Below, in pieces: positions 32,407 through 41,039 of a stretch of 64,000 bases of DNA. How positions within the stretch are numbered: position 1 is the first letter of the stretch; each line of letters starts with the position of its first letter. A program made the translations under genes and the position numbers. The DNA is from Saccharothrix longispora (GTDB taxonomy: Bacteria > Actinomycetota > Actinomycetes > Mycobacteriales > Pseudonocardiaceae). The notes beneath the pieces were generated by a model. The model made no database searches, was not told the origin of the DNA, and saw only the letters and a program-made list of their open reading frames with translations. Location of the stretch: assembly GCF_030852425.1 (NCBI RefSeq), contig NZ_NSDM01000003.1:186001-250000 (forward strand). Reading direction: 5' to 3'.

Positions 32407-34011
32407 TCACCCCGGGTGCCTGCCCAGGAGGTCCGCCGCGTGCACCGCCTCCAGCGACAGCGTCTTGTACCCGACCTCGCCGAACAGCACCGTGATCCGG
32501 TCGGCCTCGCTGTGCACCACGGTGCCCTCGCCCCACTCGGCGTGGTGCACCCGCGACTGGGCCGGGTACTCGGGGTTGAGGGACACGCCGGTGCCGGCGT
32601 CGCCGCTCCAGCACGTGTCGCAGTTGCCGCACGCCCGCTCCAGCACCTCGCCGAAGTACCCGAGCAGGTGCTGCCGCCGGCACGCCCTGGTCTCGGCGTA
32701 CGCCCGCAGCAGCTCGATGCGGGACTTGTCGAGCCGCTGGAGCCGCTCCGCCTCCTCCGCCGCCAGGTCGGCCGCGCGCGCCGGGTCCTCGACGAGCCGG
32801 AACCGGCCCTTCGCCACCTCGACCGCGCCGGTGCCCTCCAGCAGGTTCACCCAGGAGGCGATCCGCCGGCGCGACGTCCCCGACTCCCGGGCCAGCTCGG
32901 TGACGCGCAGGCCGGGGTGCTCCCCGATGAACGCGGCCAGCCCGGCGACGCCGTCGCGGTCGATGCGCCGGGACTGGAGGAAGCGCTGGAGCCCGAGGTC
33001 CTGCGGCCGGTAGAACAGCACGGCCCGCGCCGGGTCCCCGTCCCGGCCGGCCCGGCCGATCTCCTGGTAGTAGGCGTCGAGCGAGCCGGGTGCGGAGGCG
33101 TGCGCGACGAACCGCACGTCGGGTTTGTCGATGCCCATGCCGAACGCCGAGGTCGCCGCCACCACGTCGACCCGGCCGCTCATGAACGCGTCCTGCACGC
33201 GGTCGCGGTCGGCCGCCTTCATGCCCGCGTGGAACGGCTCCGCGCCGACGCCCTTGGCGCGCAGCTCCTCCGCGTAGCGCGTGGCGTCCTTGCGGGTCGC
33301 GACGTACACCAGGCCCGGTCCCGGTTCCTGGACGACCCAGTCGCGCACGGCGCGCCGCTTCTCGTCGTCGCCCTGGTGCATCCGCACGTCCAGCGACAGG
33401 TTCGGCCGGTCGAAGCCGAGCGTCACCACGACCGGGTCGCGCATGCCCAGGTGCTCCACGACGTCCTCGCGCACGGCGGGCCCCGCGGTGGCGGTGAGGG
33501 CGAGCACGGGCGGCCGGCCGAGGCGTTCGGCGGCGGAGGCCAGGCGCAGGTAGTCGGGCCGGAAGTCGTGGCCCCACGCGGACACGCAGTGCGCCTCGTC
33601 CACGACGAACAGCGCGGGCCGCCCGATCCGCTCCAGCACCTCGTTCTTCGCCAGCTGCTCGGGTGAGACGAATAGGTACCGCGCCGCGCCGGAGGCCACG
33701 GCGTCCCACGCGGCGTTGTTGTCCACTTCGGACTGCCCGGAGTTGACCAGCACGGCGGGCGGCGCGCCGCTCTCCCGCAGCGCCGCGACCTGGTCGCGCT
33801 GCAACGCGATCAGCGGCGACACCACGACCACCAGCCCGTCGAGCAGGACGCCGGGCACCTGGTAGACCGCGGACTTCCCGGCGCCGGTGGGCAGCACGAC
33901 CACGACGTCGCGCCCGGCCATCACGTGCGTCATCGCGTCCAACTGCTCGTCGCGCAACGACCAGCCGAACACCTCGGTCGCGGTCTCCCGCAACCGCGCG
34001 CGGTCACCCAT
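32407..34011 (-). CDS. recQ: ATP-dependent DNA helicase RecQ
   Basis: A 534-residue 3'-5' DNA helicase acting in recombination and repair. Motif I is LPTGAGKSAVYQVPG, Motif II VVDEAHCVSAWGHDFRPDYL (DEAH), and motif VI is QEIGRAGRDGDPARAVLFY. The zinc site is CRRQHLLGYFGEVLERACGN with CDTC. Instead of an HRDC domain, the C-terminus has a short beta domain RVHHAEWGEGTVVHSEADRI (then VLFGEVGYKTLSL), typical of actinobacterial RecQ. The ATG at 34011 overlaps the end of the peptidase gene by 8 bases. Confidence 0.95.
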   Translation of the reverse strand: MGDRARLRETATEVFGWSLRDEQLDAMTHVMAGRDVVVVLPTGAGKSAVYQVPGVLLDGLVVVVSPLIALQRDQVAALRESGAPPAVLVNSGQSEVDNNAAWDAVASGAARYLFVSPEQLAKNEVLERIGRPALFVVDEAHCVSAWGHDFRPDYLRLASAAERLGRPPVLALTATAGPAVREDVVEHLGMRDPVVVTLGFDRPNLSLDVRMHQGDDEKRRAVRDWVVQEPGPGLVYVATRKDATRYAEELRAKGVGAEPFHAGMKAADRDRVQDAFMSGRVDVVAATSAFGMGIDKPDVRFVAHASAPGSLDAYYQEIGRAGRDGDPARAVLFYRPQDLGLQRFLQSRRIDRDGVAGLAAFIGEHPGLRVTELARESGTSRRRIASWVNLLEGTGAVEVAKGRFRLVEDPARAADLAAEEAERLQRLDKSRIELLRAYAETRACRRQHLLGYFGEVLERACGNCDTCWSGDAGTGVSLNPEYPAQSRVHHAEWGEGTVVHSEADRITVLFGEVGYKTLSLEAVHAADLLGRHPG

Positions 34012-35356
34012 CGGCCAGTCCTTCCCAGAAGTGCGCCAGCGCGGCGGCGCCGGCGAGCAGCACGTCGACCCGGGCGCGCTCGTCGGCGGCGTGCCAGTGG
34101 TCCTCGGGCAGCCCGGTGCCGAAGAACACCAGGGGCGCGTCCAGCCGCTCGGCCATCTGGTCCGCGGGTCCGCCGCCCGCGTTGCCCATGATCCCGACGG
34201 GCCGGCCGAACGCCTCGCCGACGGCGTCCACGAGCACGCGCAGGGCGGGCAGGTCGTCGGGGGTGCGGTACGCCTCCTGCGCGGTGTCCGAGCTCAGCGT
34301 CACCTCGTGCTCGTACGGCTCGGCCACGGTGTCCGCGAGCCACCGCTCCAGCAGCCCGCCGATCTCGCCGGTGGTCTGGTCGGCGACGGTGCGGATGCTC
34401 ATGTCCGCGCTCGCCACGCTCGGGATGGTGGCGCGCGGCGGCCCGTCCACGTCCCCGGCGCGCAACGTCAGCACCTCCAGGGTCGGTCGCGCCCAGAGGG
34501 CCTCCGGCGCGCTGTAACCGGGTTCGCCGGCGATGGCGCGGGTCCCGGTGCGCTCCACCCAGTCGTCCTCGTCGAACGGCAGGTCGGCGTAGGCGGCCCT
34601 GGTCGCGTCGGACGGTTCGCGCACCCGGTCGTAGAAGCCGGGCAGCGCCACCCGGCCCTTGCCGTCGTGCAGGAGCGCGAGCACCCGGCACAGCTCGTGC
34701 ACGGGGTTGGGCGAGGTGCCGGAGACCGCGCCGCTGTGCACGTCGCGTGCCGGGCCGCGGATCTCCAGGTGCGCCAACGTCGTCCCGAGCACGCTGGTGC
34801 ACACGGCCGGGTGGTCGGCGTGCAGCAGCAGGGTGTCGGTGAACACGACGAGGTCGGCGGCCAGGCGCGGGTCCTCCAGCAGGTCGGACAGGTGCGCGGA
34901 GCCGACCTCCTCCTCGCCCTCCACGAGGACGACGAGGTTCACCGCGGGCGCCTCCCGGTCGCGCAGGTGGGCCCGCAGGCCCCACAGGTGGCTCAGCACC
35001 TGTCCCTTCGCGTCGGACGCGCCCCGGGCGTGCACGGCGCCGTCGCGCACGACGGGCTCGAACGGCGGCGTCTCCCAGGGCGCGTCGCCGGGCGGGCGCA
35101 CGTCGTGGTGGCTGTAGACCAGCACGGTCGGCGCCCCCGGCGCGGCGCACCAGCGGGCGAACACCGCGTCCGCGGGCCACAGCTCGACCTCGGGGAAGCC
35201 GACCGTCCGCAGCGCGTCGGCCAGCCACCGGGCGGAGCGGCGCACGTCGTCGGCGTGCTCGGGCGCCCCCGCGACGGAGGGGATGCGGCACCACTCGACC
35301 AGCTCGTCCACGAACCGGTCGCGGCGGTCCTCCAGGAAGTCGCGGACCCCGCTCAT
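34004..35356 (-). CDS. M20-family metallopeptidase (dipeptidase)
   Basis: A 450-residue zinc peptidase. Metal and catalytic residues: His and Asp in VLVYSHHDVRPPG, bridging Asp in ARGASDAKGQVLSH, catalytic Glu pair in LVEGEEEVGSAHL, Asp in VVFTDTLLLHADHP, and final His in LPEDHWHAADERA. The dimerisation lid domain lies between (EIRGPARDVHSGAVSGTSPN). The ATG at 35356 overlaps the upstream DUF2243 stop (ATGA). It forms an operon DUF2243, peptidase, recQ. It probably hydrolyses dipeptides in the cytosol. Confidence 0.92.
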   Translation of the reverse strand: MSGVRDFLEDRRDRFVDELVEWCRIPSVAGAPEHADDVRRSARWLADALRTVGFPEVELWPADAVFARWCAAPGAPTVLVYSHHDVRPPGDAPWETPPFEPVVRDGAVHARGASDAKGQVLSHLWGLRAHLRDREAPAVNLVVLVEGEEEVGSAHLSDLLEDPRLAADLVVFTDTLLLHADHPAVCTSVLGTTLAHLEIRGPARDVHSGAVSGTSPNPVHELCRVLALLHDGKGRVALPGFYDRVREPSDATRAAYADLPFDEDDWVERTGTRAIAGEPGYSAPEALWARPTLEVLTLRAGDVDGPPRATIPSVASADMSIRTVADQTTGEIGGLLERWLADTVAEPYEHEVTLSSDTAQEAYRTPDDLPALRVLVDAVGEAFGRPVGIMGNAGGGPADQMAERLDAPLVFFGTGLPEDHWHAADERARVDVLLAGAAALAHFWEGLADG

Positions 35357-35787
35357 CGCCGGGCCCCGCTGGCCGGGCGGACCTTGCCGATCGCCATGCC
35401 GGCCGCGACCAGCGCCGCTCCCAGCACGAGGAAGCCCAGGTCGTAGGCCATCTCGTGCGGTCCGTGGCGGACGTGGTGCACGCCGAGCACGAGGTGGTCG
35501 ATGACACCCTCGACGATGTTGAACACGCCCCACCCGGCCAGCACACCGCCCCACAGCACGCGGGCGGGCCGCGGTCCGGAGCGGTTGAGCAGCACCACGC
35601 CGGTCAGCACGAGCAGCAGGCACAGCAGGTGGAACAGGCCGTCGCCGATCATGTTGACGTGCAGGTCGTCCGGGTACCAGCCGGACAGCATGTGGTGCCA
35701 GCCCAGCAGCTGGTGCACCACGATCCCGTCGATGAAGCCACCGATGCCCAGTCCCAGCACGAGCGACGCCCGGTCCACCCTCGTCAT
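35353..35787 (-). CDS. DUF2243 membrane protein
   Basis: A 144-residue protein with four hydrophobic helices. The family signature is clear: LGLGIGGFIDGIVVHQLLGW followed by HHMLSGWYPDD, then MIGDGLFHLL and FNIVEGVIDHLVLGVHHVRH. The conserved histidines within or near the membrane suggest metal or haem binding, but the function of the family is not known to me. It is the first gene of the operon with the M20 peptidase and recQ. Confidence 0.9.
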   Translation of the reverse strand: MTRVDRASLVLGLGIGGFIDGIVVHQLLGWHHMLSGWYPDDLHVNMIGDGLFHLLCLLLVLTGVVLLNRSGPRPARVLWGGVLAGWGVFNIVEGVIDHLVLGVHHVRHGPHEMAYDLGFLVLGAALVAAGMAIGKVRPASGARR

Positions 35788-35901
35788 GGGGCCGGGTTAG
35801 CCAACCCCGACCGGGTCAAACACGGCCGGGTGGAACGCGGGCCGGGTCCACCGGGCCGCCACGGCACCGGGTGGCCGGCGTGCGTCTGACAAGATCGGGA
35901 C

Positions 35902-36735
35902 GTGAGCACCACGTACGTCTTCGTCCCCGGCTCCAACAGCAACTCGTTCTCCTACGCGCCGCTGCTGCGCGAACTCGCCCTGCTGGGCCGGCGGGCGCTC
36001 GCCGTGGACCTGCCGGGGCACGGGTACGCGGCCACCGTGCCGCTCGCCTACCACTCGCAGGACGCGGCGGCGCTGGCCACCGCGCCGACGGGCCTCGCCG
36101 GAGCCTCCCACGAGGACGCCGTGGCGCACGTGGTCGACGTGGTGCGGCGGGCCGCCGAGCACGGGCCGGTGGTGCTGGCCGGCCACAGCCGGGGCGGTTT
36201 CACCGTGACGTCGGTCGCGAACCGGGTGCCGGAGCTGCTGTCGCGGGTCGTGTACGTGTCGGCCTGGTGCTGCGTGGACCTCTCGCCGGCCGGCTACATG
36301 GCGCAGCCCGAGTACGCGTCGAGCGCGCTGCACGACACGGCGGGCGTGCTGGCGGCCGACCCGGTGGCGCTGGGCGCGCTGCGGATGAACTGGCGCACGT
36401 CGGACCCGGCGCTGCTGGCCGCGCTCACGACCGCGCTGGACGCCGGCGGCACGGAGTCGGAGGTGCTGATCAGCCTCGGCCTGCTCGAACCGGACGAGGG
36501 CCTCGACGTGGGCGCCGACCGGGTCGAGGCGGCGACCTGGGGCAGGGTGCCGCACACGTACGTGCGCCTGGCCCGCGACCGCTCGCTGCCGCCGGAGTTG
36601 CAGGACCGGTTCATCCGGGAGGCCGACGCGCTCACGCCGGACAACCCGTTCGACGTGCGCACGCTCGACAGCAGCCACGTGGGCTTCCTGGTCCGCCCGG
36701 AGGAGGCCGCGCGGTTGTTCGCCGCCTTGGACTAG
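35902..36735 (+). CDS. Alpha/beta hydrolase (EstC-like esterase)
   Basis: A 277-residue soluble hydrolase. The start TYVFVPGSNSNSFSYAPLLR gives the oxyanion strand with PGSNSN in place of the usual HG. The nucleophile elbow is VVLAGHSRGGFTVTS (Ser near residue 98) and the catalytic His is in LDSSHVGFLVRPEE near the C-terminus. It is followed within 100 bases by a co-directional SDR gene that has its own operator, so the two may be expressed separately. Confidence 0.9.
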   Translation: MSTTYVFVPGSNSNSFSYAPLLRELALLGRRALAVDLPGHGYAATVPLAYHSQDAAALATAPTGLAGASHEDAVAHVVDVVRRAAEHGPVVLAGHSRGGFTVTSVANRVPELLSRVVYVSAWCCVDLSPAGYMAQPEYASSALHDTAGVLAADPVALGALRMNWRTSDPALLAALTTALDAGGTESEVLISLGLLEPDEGLDVGADRVEAATWGRVPHTYVRLARDRSLPPELQDRFIREADALTPDNPFDVRTLDSSHVGFLVRPEEAARLFAALD

Positions 36736-36807
36736 TTCCGGAGGAGCGCGCGGCGCCCCCGGTTCCAGGTCTTCGGATGAGGCCGGCACCCAGGTGGCCC
36801 GGCGACT

Positions 36808-36821
36808 TGGGAGCGCTCCCA
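36808..36821. promoter_or_regulatory. Perfect CebR-type (LacI family) operator
   Basis: TGGGAGCGCTCCCA is a perfect 14-base palindrome identical to the established Streptomyces CebR box. It lies 15 bases before the SDR start codon, in a position to block transcription or elongation. No cebR gene is in the window. Confidence 0.75.
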
Positions 36822-36835
36822 GGTAGGCTCCCCGC

Positions 36836-37588
36836 ATGGTGAGCGTGCTGGTGACGGGGTCGTCGGACGGTATCGGTCGGGAGACGGCGGCGACGCTCGT
36901 GGACCGCGGGCACCGCGTGGTGCTGCACGCGCGGAACGACGAGCGGGCCGCGCGTGCGCTGGCCGCCGTCCCCGGCGCCGACGGCGTCCTGGTCGGCGAC
37001 CTCGCGTCGCTGGCCTCGACCCGCGACCTGGCGGCGGCCGCCGGGCCCTTCGACGTGGTGGTCCACAACGCGGGACTCGGCGGCGGACTGCCGTCCAGGG
37101 TCGTCACCGAGGACGGCCTCGAACTGCTGTTCCAGGTCAACGTGCTGGCGCCGTACCTGCTGACGGCCCTGATGCCCCGCCCGGGGCGACTGGTGTACCT
37201 GACCTCGGGCCTGGAGGCCCAGGGCGTCGCCGACCTGGCGGACCTCCAGCACGAGCGCGGGCCGTGGGACGGCATGCAGGCGTACTCGGACTCGAAGCTG
37301 CTCGACGTGGTGCTCGCGTTCGCGGTCGCCCGGCACTGGCCGGACGTGCCGAGCAACGCGGTCGACCCCGGCTGGGTCAAGACCAAGCTGGGCGGCCCGG
37401 GCGCCACCGACGAACTGCCCTCGGGCGCGGAGACCCAGGTGTGGCTGGCGACCACCGACGAGCCGGTGACCGGCCGCTACTTCAAGTGGCGCGAGGAGCT
37501 GCGCGCCAACCCGGCCGCCTACGACGAGGCGGTCCAGGACGGCCTGCTCGCGGCGTGCGCGGAGCTGACCGGCGTCACCCTGGGCTGA
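36836..37588 (+). CDS. Short-chain dehydrogenase/reductase (SDR)
   Basis: A 250-residue Rossmann-fold NAD(P)-dependent oxidoreductase. Cofactor loop: VLVTGSSDGIGRETAATL (TGxxxGxG). The VVHNAGLGGG block and the active site YLTSG with QAYSDSKLLDV (YxxxK) are present. The C-terminal part (RYFKWREELRANPAAYDEAV) is like the protochlorophyllide-reductase-like SDRs that lack a specific known substrate. The gene is preceded by a CebR-type operator, which suggests induction by cellodextrins or a related sugar. Confidence 0.9.
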   Translation: MVSVLVTGSSDGIGRETAATLVDRGHRVVLHARNDERAARALAAVPGADGVLVGDLASLASTRDLAAAAGPFDVVVHNAGLGGGLPSRVVTEDGLELLFQVNVLAPYLLTALMPRPGRLVYLTSGLEAQGVADLADLQHERGPWDGMQAYSDSKLLDVVLAFAVARHWPDVPSNAVDPGWVKTKLGGPGATDELPSGAETQVWLATTDEPVTGRYFKWREELRANPAAYDEAVQDGLLAACAELTGVTLG

Positions 37589-37617
37589 CGGGCGCCCGCT
37601 CCGCGACCGGGACACCG

Positions 37618-37634
37618 CCGGGTGGGCCACCCGG
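37618..37634. terminator. Compact hairpin between convergent genes
   Basis: CCGGGTGG-G-CCACCCGG lies between the SDR stop (37588) and the stop of the convergent unknown gene (37667). It is a possible shared terminator; the spacer is short. Confidence 0.45.
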
Positions 37635-37666
37635 AGCACGGGTGCGCGCCGTGGCGTGCCCGTGCG

Positions 37667-38269
37667 CTATCGGTTCGCCGGCGTGTACTCCAGGCGTCCG
37701 CCCGCGGGCAGCAGGTACCCGTTCCGGCGTTGCCCGGGCACGACCCCGCCGAGTTCGGCCGCGGTGGTGTGGTCGACCTCGAAGCCGACCAGGCCGATGC
37801 GGAAGTCGACCTGGCGGAACACCTCGTCCGCCACCCCGACCAACCACGTGTCCAGCGGAGCGCGCCAGGCCAGTGACCGCGGGTCGCCGTCCGGGCCGAA
37901 CGGGAAACCGCCGATGCGCCGATCCGCGCGGGCCAACGCACCGAGCGGGAGGTACAGCGTCAACCAGTCCTCGGTGTCCTCGAAGCAGGTGGAGAAGCAG
38001 CCGCACACGACCGGCCCTCCCCGCGGCGGTCGTGCGACGCCGCGCAGGTGGCCGAACTCCTCCAGGGAGGCCACGGTGAGGGGCACCGCGGGCTGGTCGG
38101 CCGGTTCCCGGTCCCTGCCGGCGCAGCAGCCGGTGACGGCGGCCGCCCGCCACAGCGCGGTCAGCGCGCGTTGACGACGCCCGTCGTCGGGGACGCCGAT
38201 CTCCAACGACAGCTCGTAGAAGCCGCCGGTCCAGTTCTCGGGATCGGTGAACAGCGCGGGATCGTGCAC
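37667..38269 (-). CDS. Unknown protein
   Basis: A 200-residue soluble protein that I do not recognise. It is rich in aromatic and acidic residues. Notable stretches are ENWTGGFYELSLEIGVPDDG, a cysteine cluster VVCGCFSTCFEDTEDW (three Cys in seven residues), and RQVDFRIGLVGFEVDHTTAA. A further CC is at TGCCAGRD. The GTG at 38269 is chosen because conserved-looking sequence begins right there (HDPALFTDPENWTGG); a longer start at 38323 is possible. The Cys-rich segment could bind metal. Confidence 0.6.
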   Translation of the reverse strand: MHDPALFTDPENWTGGFYELSLEIGVPDDGRRQRALTALWRAAAVTGCCAGRDREPADQPAVPLTVASLEEFGHLRGVARPPRGGPVVCGCFSTCFEDTEDWLTLYLPLGALARADRRIGGFPFGPDGDPRSLAWRAPLDTWLVGVADEVFRQVDFRIGLVGFEVDHTTAAELGGVVPGQRRNGYLLPAGGRLEYTPANR

Positions 38270-38327
38270 CCCGGCAGTGTCCCGAACGGCGTGGCGCTCG
38301 TCGCGCGCTTTCCGACCGGGCACCCGC

Positions 38328-39875
38328 TCACGCCCCGCCCGTCGGCTCCTCCGGCACGGTCGTCGCAGTGGCGAGCGGTCCGCCCCGGCGTCCGCGAAGC
38401 GGGTCGGCGCGGTCGACCGGCGTGCCGACCAGGTCGCGACCGAGGTCGCCGCGCAGCGTGGCCACGGCGTCGAGCACGTAGTTCTGCCGCACCCGCCAGG
38501 CCCCGACGTGCCCCTGGCGCGGGAACGCGTGGATCGCCCGCTGCACGTACCCGGACGCCAGGTCCAGCAGCGGTCGCCGCTCCAGCGCCCGCCCCGGCCG
38601 GGGGACCACGGCCGCGTACCCGTGCCGGTCCATGTGCCGGACCACGCGGCACACCAGGCGCGAGGTCAGGTCGGCGCGCAACGTCCAGGAGGCGTTCGTG
38701 TACCCGACGCAGACGGCGAAGTTCGGCAGGTTCGTGATCATCGCGCCGCGCCACAGGAACTGGTCCGGCAGCGGCACCGCCCTCCCGTCCACCGACGGCT
38801 CGATGCCGCCGAACGCGAGCAGCCGCAGACCCGTCGCGGTCACCACGACGTCGGCTTCCAGCACCCGCCCGGACCTCAGGCGCACGCCCTCCGGCACGAA
38901 CGTGTCGACGTGGTCGGTGACCACCGACGCGCGCCCCGCCGTGACGGCTTGGAACAGGTCGGCGTCGGGGATCGCGCACAGCCGCTGGTCCCACGGGTCG
39001 TAGGTGGGCGTGAAGTGCTCGCGCACGACCTCGGCGTCGCCGAGCACCTTCGTGGACAGGCCGGTGAGCAGCCTGCGCGCGGCTTTCGGGAAACGGCGGC
39101 AGAACTGGTAGAACGCCAGGCCGAACGCGATGTTCTTGGCGCGCACGAGCCGGTGCGCCACGCCGGCGGGCAGCAGTTCGCGCACCTTGTCGGCGATCCT
39201 GTCGCGGCCCGGCACGGGGCTGATCCAGGTGGGCGAGCGCTGGAGCATGGTGACGTGGCCGGCGGTCCCGGCCATCGACGGCACCAGGGTCACGGCGGTC
39301 GCGCCGCTGCCGATCACCACGACCCGCTTGCCCGCGTAGTCCAGGTCCTCGGGCCAGAACTGGGGGCGCACGACCCGGCCGGCGAAGTCCCCGATGCCGG
39401 GGAACACCGGGTCGTGGCCCTGGTCGTAGTCGTAGTAGCCCGCGCACGAGTAGAGGAAACCGCAGGTCAGCGTGCTCTCGGTGACCTCTCCGTCCGCCCC
39501 TCTCCGCCGCAGGGTCAGCGTCCACCGGTCGGTCTCGGTGGAGAAGTCCGCCGCCACGACCTTCGTGCCGTAGCGGACCAGGCGGTCGATGCCGTGCTCG
39601 GCGGCCGTCTCCCGGATGTAGCGCAGGATCGACGGGCCGTCGGCGATCGACTTCGCCTCCCGCCACGGCCGGAACGGGTAGCCGAGGGTGAACATGTCCG
39701 AGTCCGACCGGACGCCCGGGTAGCGGAACAGGTCCCACGTGCCGCCCATGGCGTCGCGCGCCTCGACGATCGCCACGGACTTGCCGGGGCACTCGGTGCG
39801 CAGCCGGTAGGCCGCGCCGACGCCGGACAGTCCGGCGCCCACGATCACGACGTCGAGGTGCTCGGGAGCGGTCAT
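38328..39875 (-). CDS. Flavin-containing monooxygenase, Baeyer-Villiger type (MymA/EthA-like)
   Basis: A 515-residue NADPH- and FAD-dependent monooxygenase. The FAD loop is DVVIVGAGLSGVGAAYRL near residue 10 and the NADPH loop is RVVVIGSGATAVTLVPSMAG near 188. GGTWDLFRYPGVRSDSDMFT matches MymA/EthA enzymes. In the Baeyer-Villiger fingerprint FxGxxxHxxxW the sequence is FAGRVVRPQFWPED, so the key His is Arg. It is divergent from the AraC regulator 69 bases away, like mycobacterial mymA beside virS. Probably it oxidises ketones or thio compounds. Confidence 0.88.
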   Translation of the reverse strand: MTAPEHLDVVIVGAGLSGVGAAYRLRTECPGKSVAIVEARDAMGGTWDLFRYPGVRSDSDMFTLGYPFRPWREAKSIADGPSILRYIRETAAEHGIDRLVRYGTKVVAADFSTETDRWTLTLRRRGADGEVTESTLTCGFLYSCAGYYDYDQGHDPVFPGIGDFAGRVVRPQFWPEDLDYAGKRVVVIGSGATAVTLVPSMAGTAGHVTMLQRSPTWISPVPGRDRIADKVRELLPAGVAHRLVRAKNIAFGLAFYQFCRRFPKAARRLLTGLSTKVLGDAEVVREHFTPTYDPWDQRLCAIPDADLFQAVTAGRASVVTDHVDTFVPEGVRLRSGRVLEADVVVTATGLRLLAFGGIEPSVDGRAVPLPDQFLWRGAMITNLPNFAVCVGYTNASWTLRADLTSRLVCRVVRHMDRHGYAAVVPRPGRALERRPLLDLASGYVQRAIHAFPRQGHVGAWRVRQNYVLDAVATLRGDLGRDLVGTPVDRADPLRGRRGGPLATATTVPEEPTGGA

Positions 39876-39903
39876 GGTCCCAGTGTGCTGGAGGCGTCCC
39901 GGT

Positions 39904-39924
39904 GCGACTTGACCCGCGACGACA
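39904..39924 (-). promoter_or_regulatory. AraC-regulator site, copy 1
   Basis: On the minus strand this is TGTCGT-N3-GGGTCAAGTCGC. It lies in the gap between the monooxygenase and the AraC gene. An identical element except for the 3 central bases occurs at 40967-40987. The repeated long element on both sides of one regulator gene strongly suggests binding of that regulator. Confidence 0.65.
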
Positions 39925-39944
39925 ACTATTTGACCCTGGACGAC

Positions 39945-40943
39945 ATGTCGGTGATCCGTTCCGCGGGCCTGCGCGGCTTCCGGGCGACCGTGGCCGAACT
40001 GGGTGGTCGGGCCGAGGACTACGCCCGCGCGGCCGGGTTGCCGCCGGCCGCGCTGGACGTGGACGACCTGCTGGTCTCGGACCGCGTGATGGCCGCCGTG
40101 CTGGAAGTGGCCGCGGACGCGCTGGGGTGCCCGGACCTCGGTCTGCGCGTGGCCGCGCGGCAGGACTTCGGCATGCTCGGCCCGCTCGCGCTGGCCATCC
40201 GGCACTCCCCCACCGTCGCCGACGCGCTGGAGTGCACCTCGCGCTACCTGTTCGTGCACGCGAGGTCGCTGAGCCTGTCACTGGTGGACGACCCGTACGG
40301 CGCGCCGGACCTCGCGGCGCTGCGCTACGGCCTGCCGCCGGGTGTGCCGGTGTCCGTGCAGGCCACCGACCTGGGCCTCGGCTTCCTGCACCGCTCGATC
40401 CGGTACCTGCTGGGCGGGCGCTACCGGCTGCGCGGCGTCGAACTGCCCTACGTGCCGACCGCTCCCCCGGCCGTGTACGAGGAGTTCTTCGGCGCGCCCG
40501 TCCATACCGGACGCGACGCGCCCATGTTGCGGATGCCCCGGGCGCTGACCCGCGAACCCCTCGCGGGCGGCGACGAGCGGGTATGGCGGCTGGCCCTGGC
40601 GTTCCTGGCCGAGCAGGTCCCCGGCGACCCCGGCACGACGGCCAGGGTGCGCGGCGTGCTGACCAGGACGCTGGGCACGGTGCCACCCGATATCACCGCC
40701 GTGGCCCGCCTGCTGGCCCTGCACCCCCGCACCCTGCAACGCCGCCTGGCAGCCGAGGGCACGACGTTCCACGAGGTGCTCGACGCGGTGCGCCGGGACG
40801 CCGCCAAGCGCTACCTGACCACGACCGACGTGCCCCTGGGCCAGGTCGCGGGCATGCTGGGCCTGTCGGAGCAGTCGGCCCTGAGCCGCTGCTGCCGCCG
40901 CTGGTTCGGCGCCACCCCGACCGCCGTCCGCCGGGGCGGCTGA
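39945..40943 (+). CDS. AraC-family regulator (VirS/OruR-like)
   Basis: A 332-residue activator with an N-terminal Arabinose_bd-type sensor domain (SAGLRGFRATVAELGGRAED, then RQDFGMLGPLALAIRHSPTV) and a C-terminal double helix-turn-helix (VARLLALHPRTLQRRLAAEG at about 250, then LGQVAGMLGLSEQSALSRCC and RRWFGATPTAVR). The start ATG at 39945 is followed at once by conserved sequence. It stands between a divergent monooxygenase and a co-directional SDR, the layout of virS/mymA in mycobacteria. It probably activates both under acid or lipid stress; this is inferred from the homologous locus. Confidence 0.88.
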   Translation: MSVIRSAGLRGFRATVAELGGRAEDYARAAGLPPAALDVDDLLVSDRVMAAVLEVAADALGCPDLGLRVAARQDFGMLGPLALAIRHSPTVADALECTSRYLFVHARSLSLSLVDDPYGAPDLAALRYGLPPGVPVSVQATDLGLGFLHRSIRYLLGGRYRLRGVELPYVPTAPPAVYEEFFGAPVHTGRDAPMLRMPRALTREPLAGGDERVWRLALAFLAEQVPGDPGTTARVRGVLTRTLGTVPPDITAVARLLALHPRTLQRRLAAEGTTFHEVLDAVRRDAAKRYLTTTDVPLGQVAGMLGLSEQSALSRCCRRWFGATPTAVRRGG

Positions 40944-40966
40944 CGTGTCGCGCGAGGTCCAGATCC

Positions 40967-40987
40967 TGTCGTGCGGGGTCAAGTCGC
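40967..40987 (+). promoter_or_regulatory. AraC-regulator site, copy 2
   Basis: TGTCGT-N3-GGGTCAAGTCGC lies 52 bases before the SDR start. It matches copy 1 at 18 of 21 positions and gives the SDR its own regulated promoter. Confidence 0.65.
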
Positions 40988-41039
40988 GGGACCCGGCACG
41001 CGGCACACTGGACGTCCAGGACCCGATCGAGGAGGCCGC

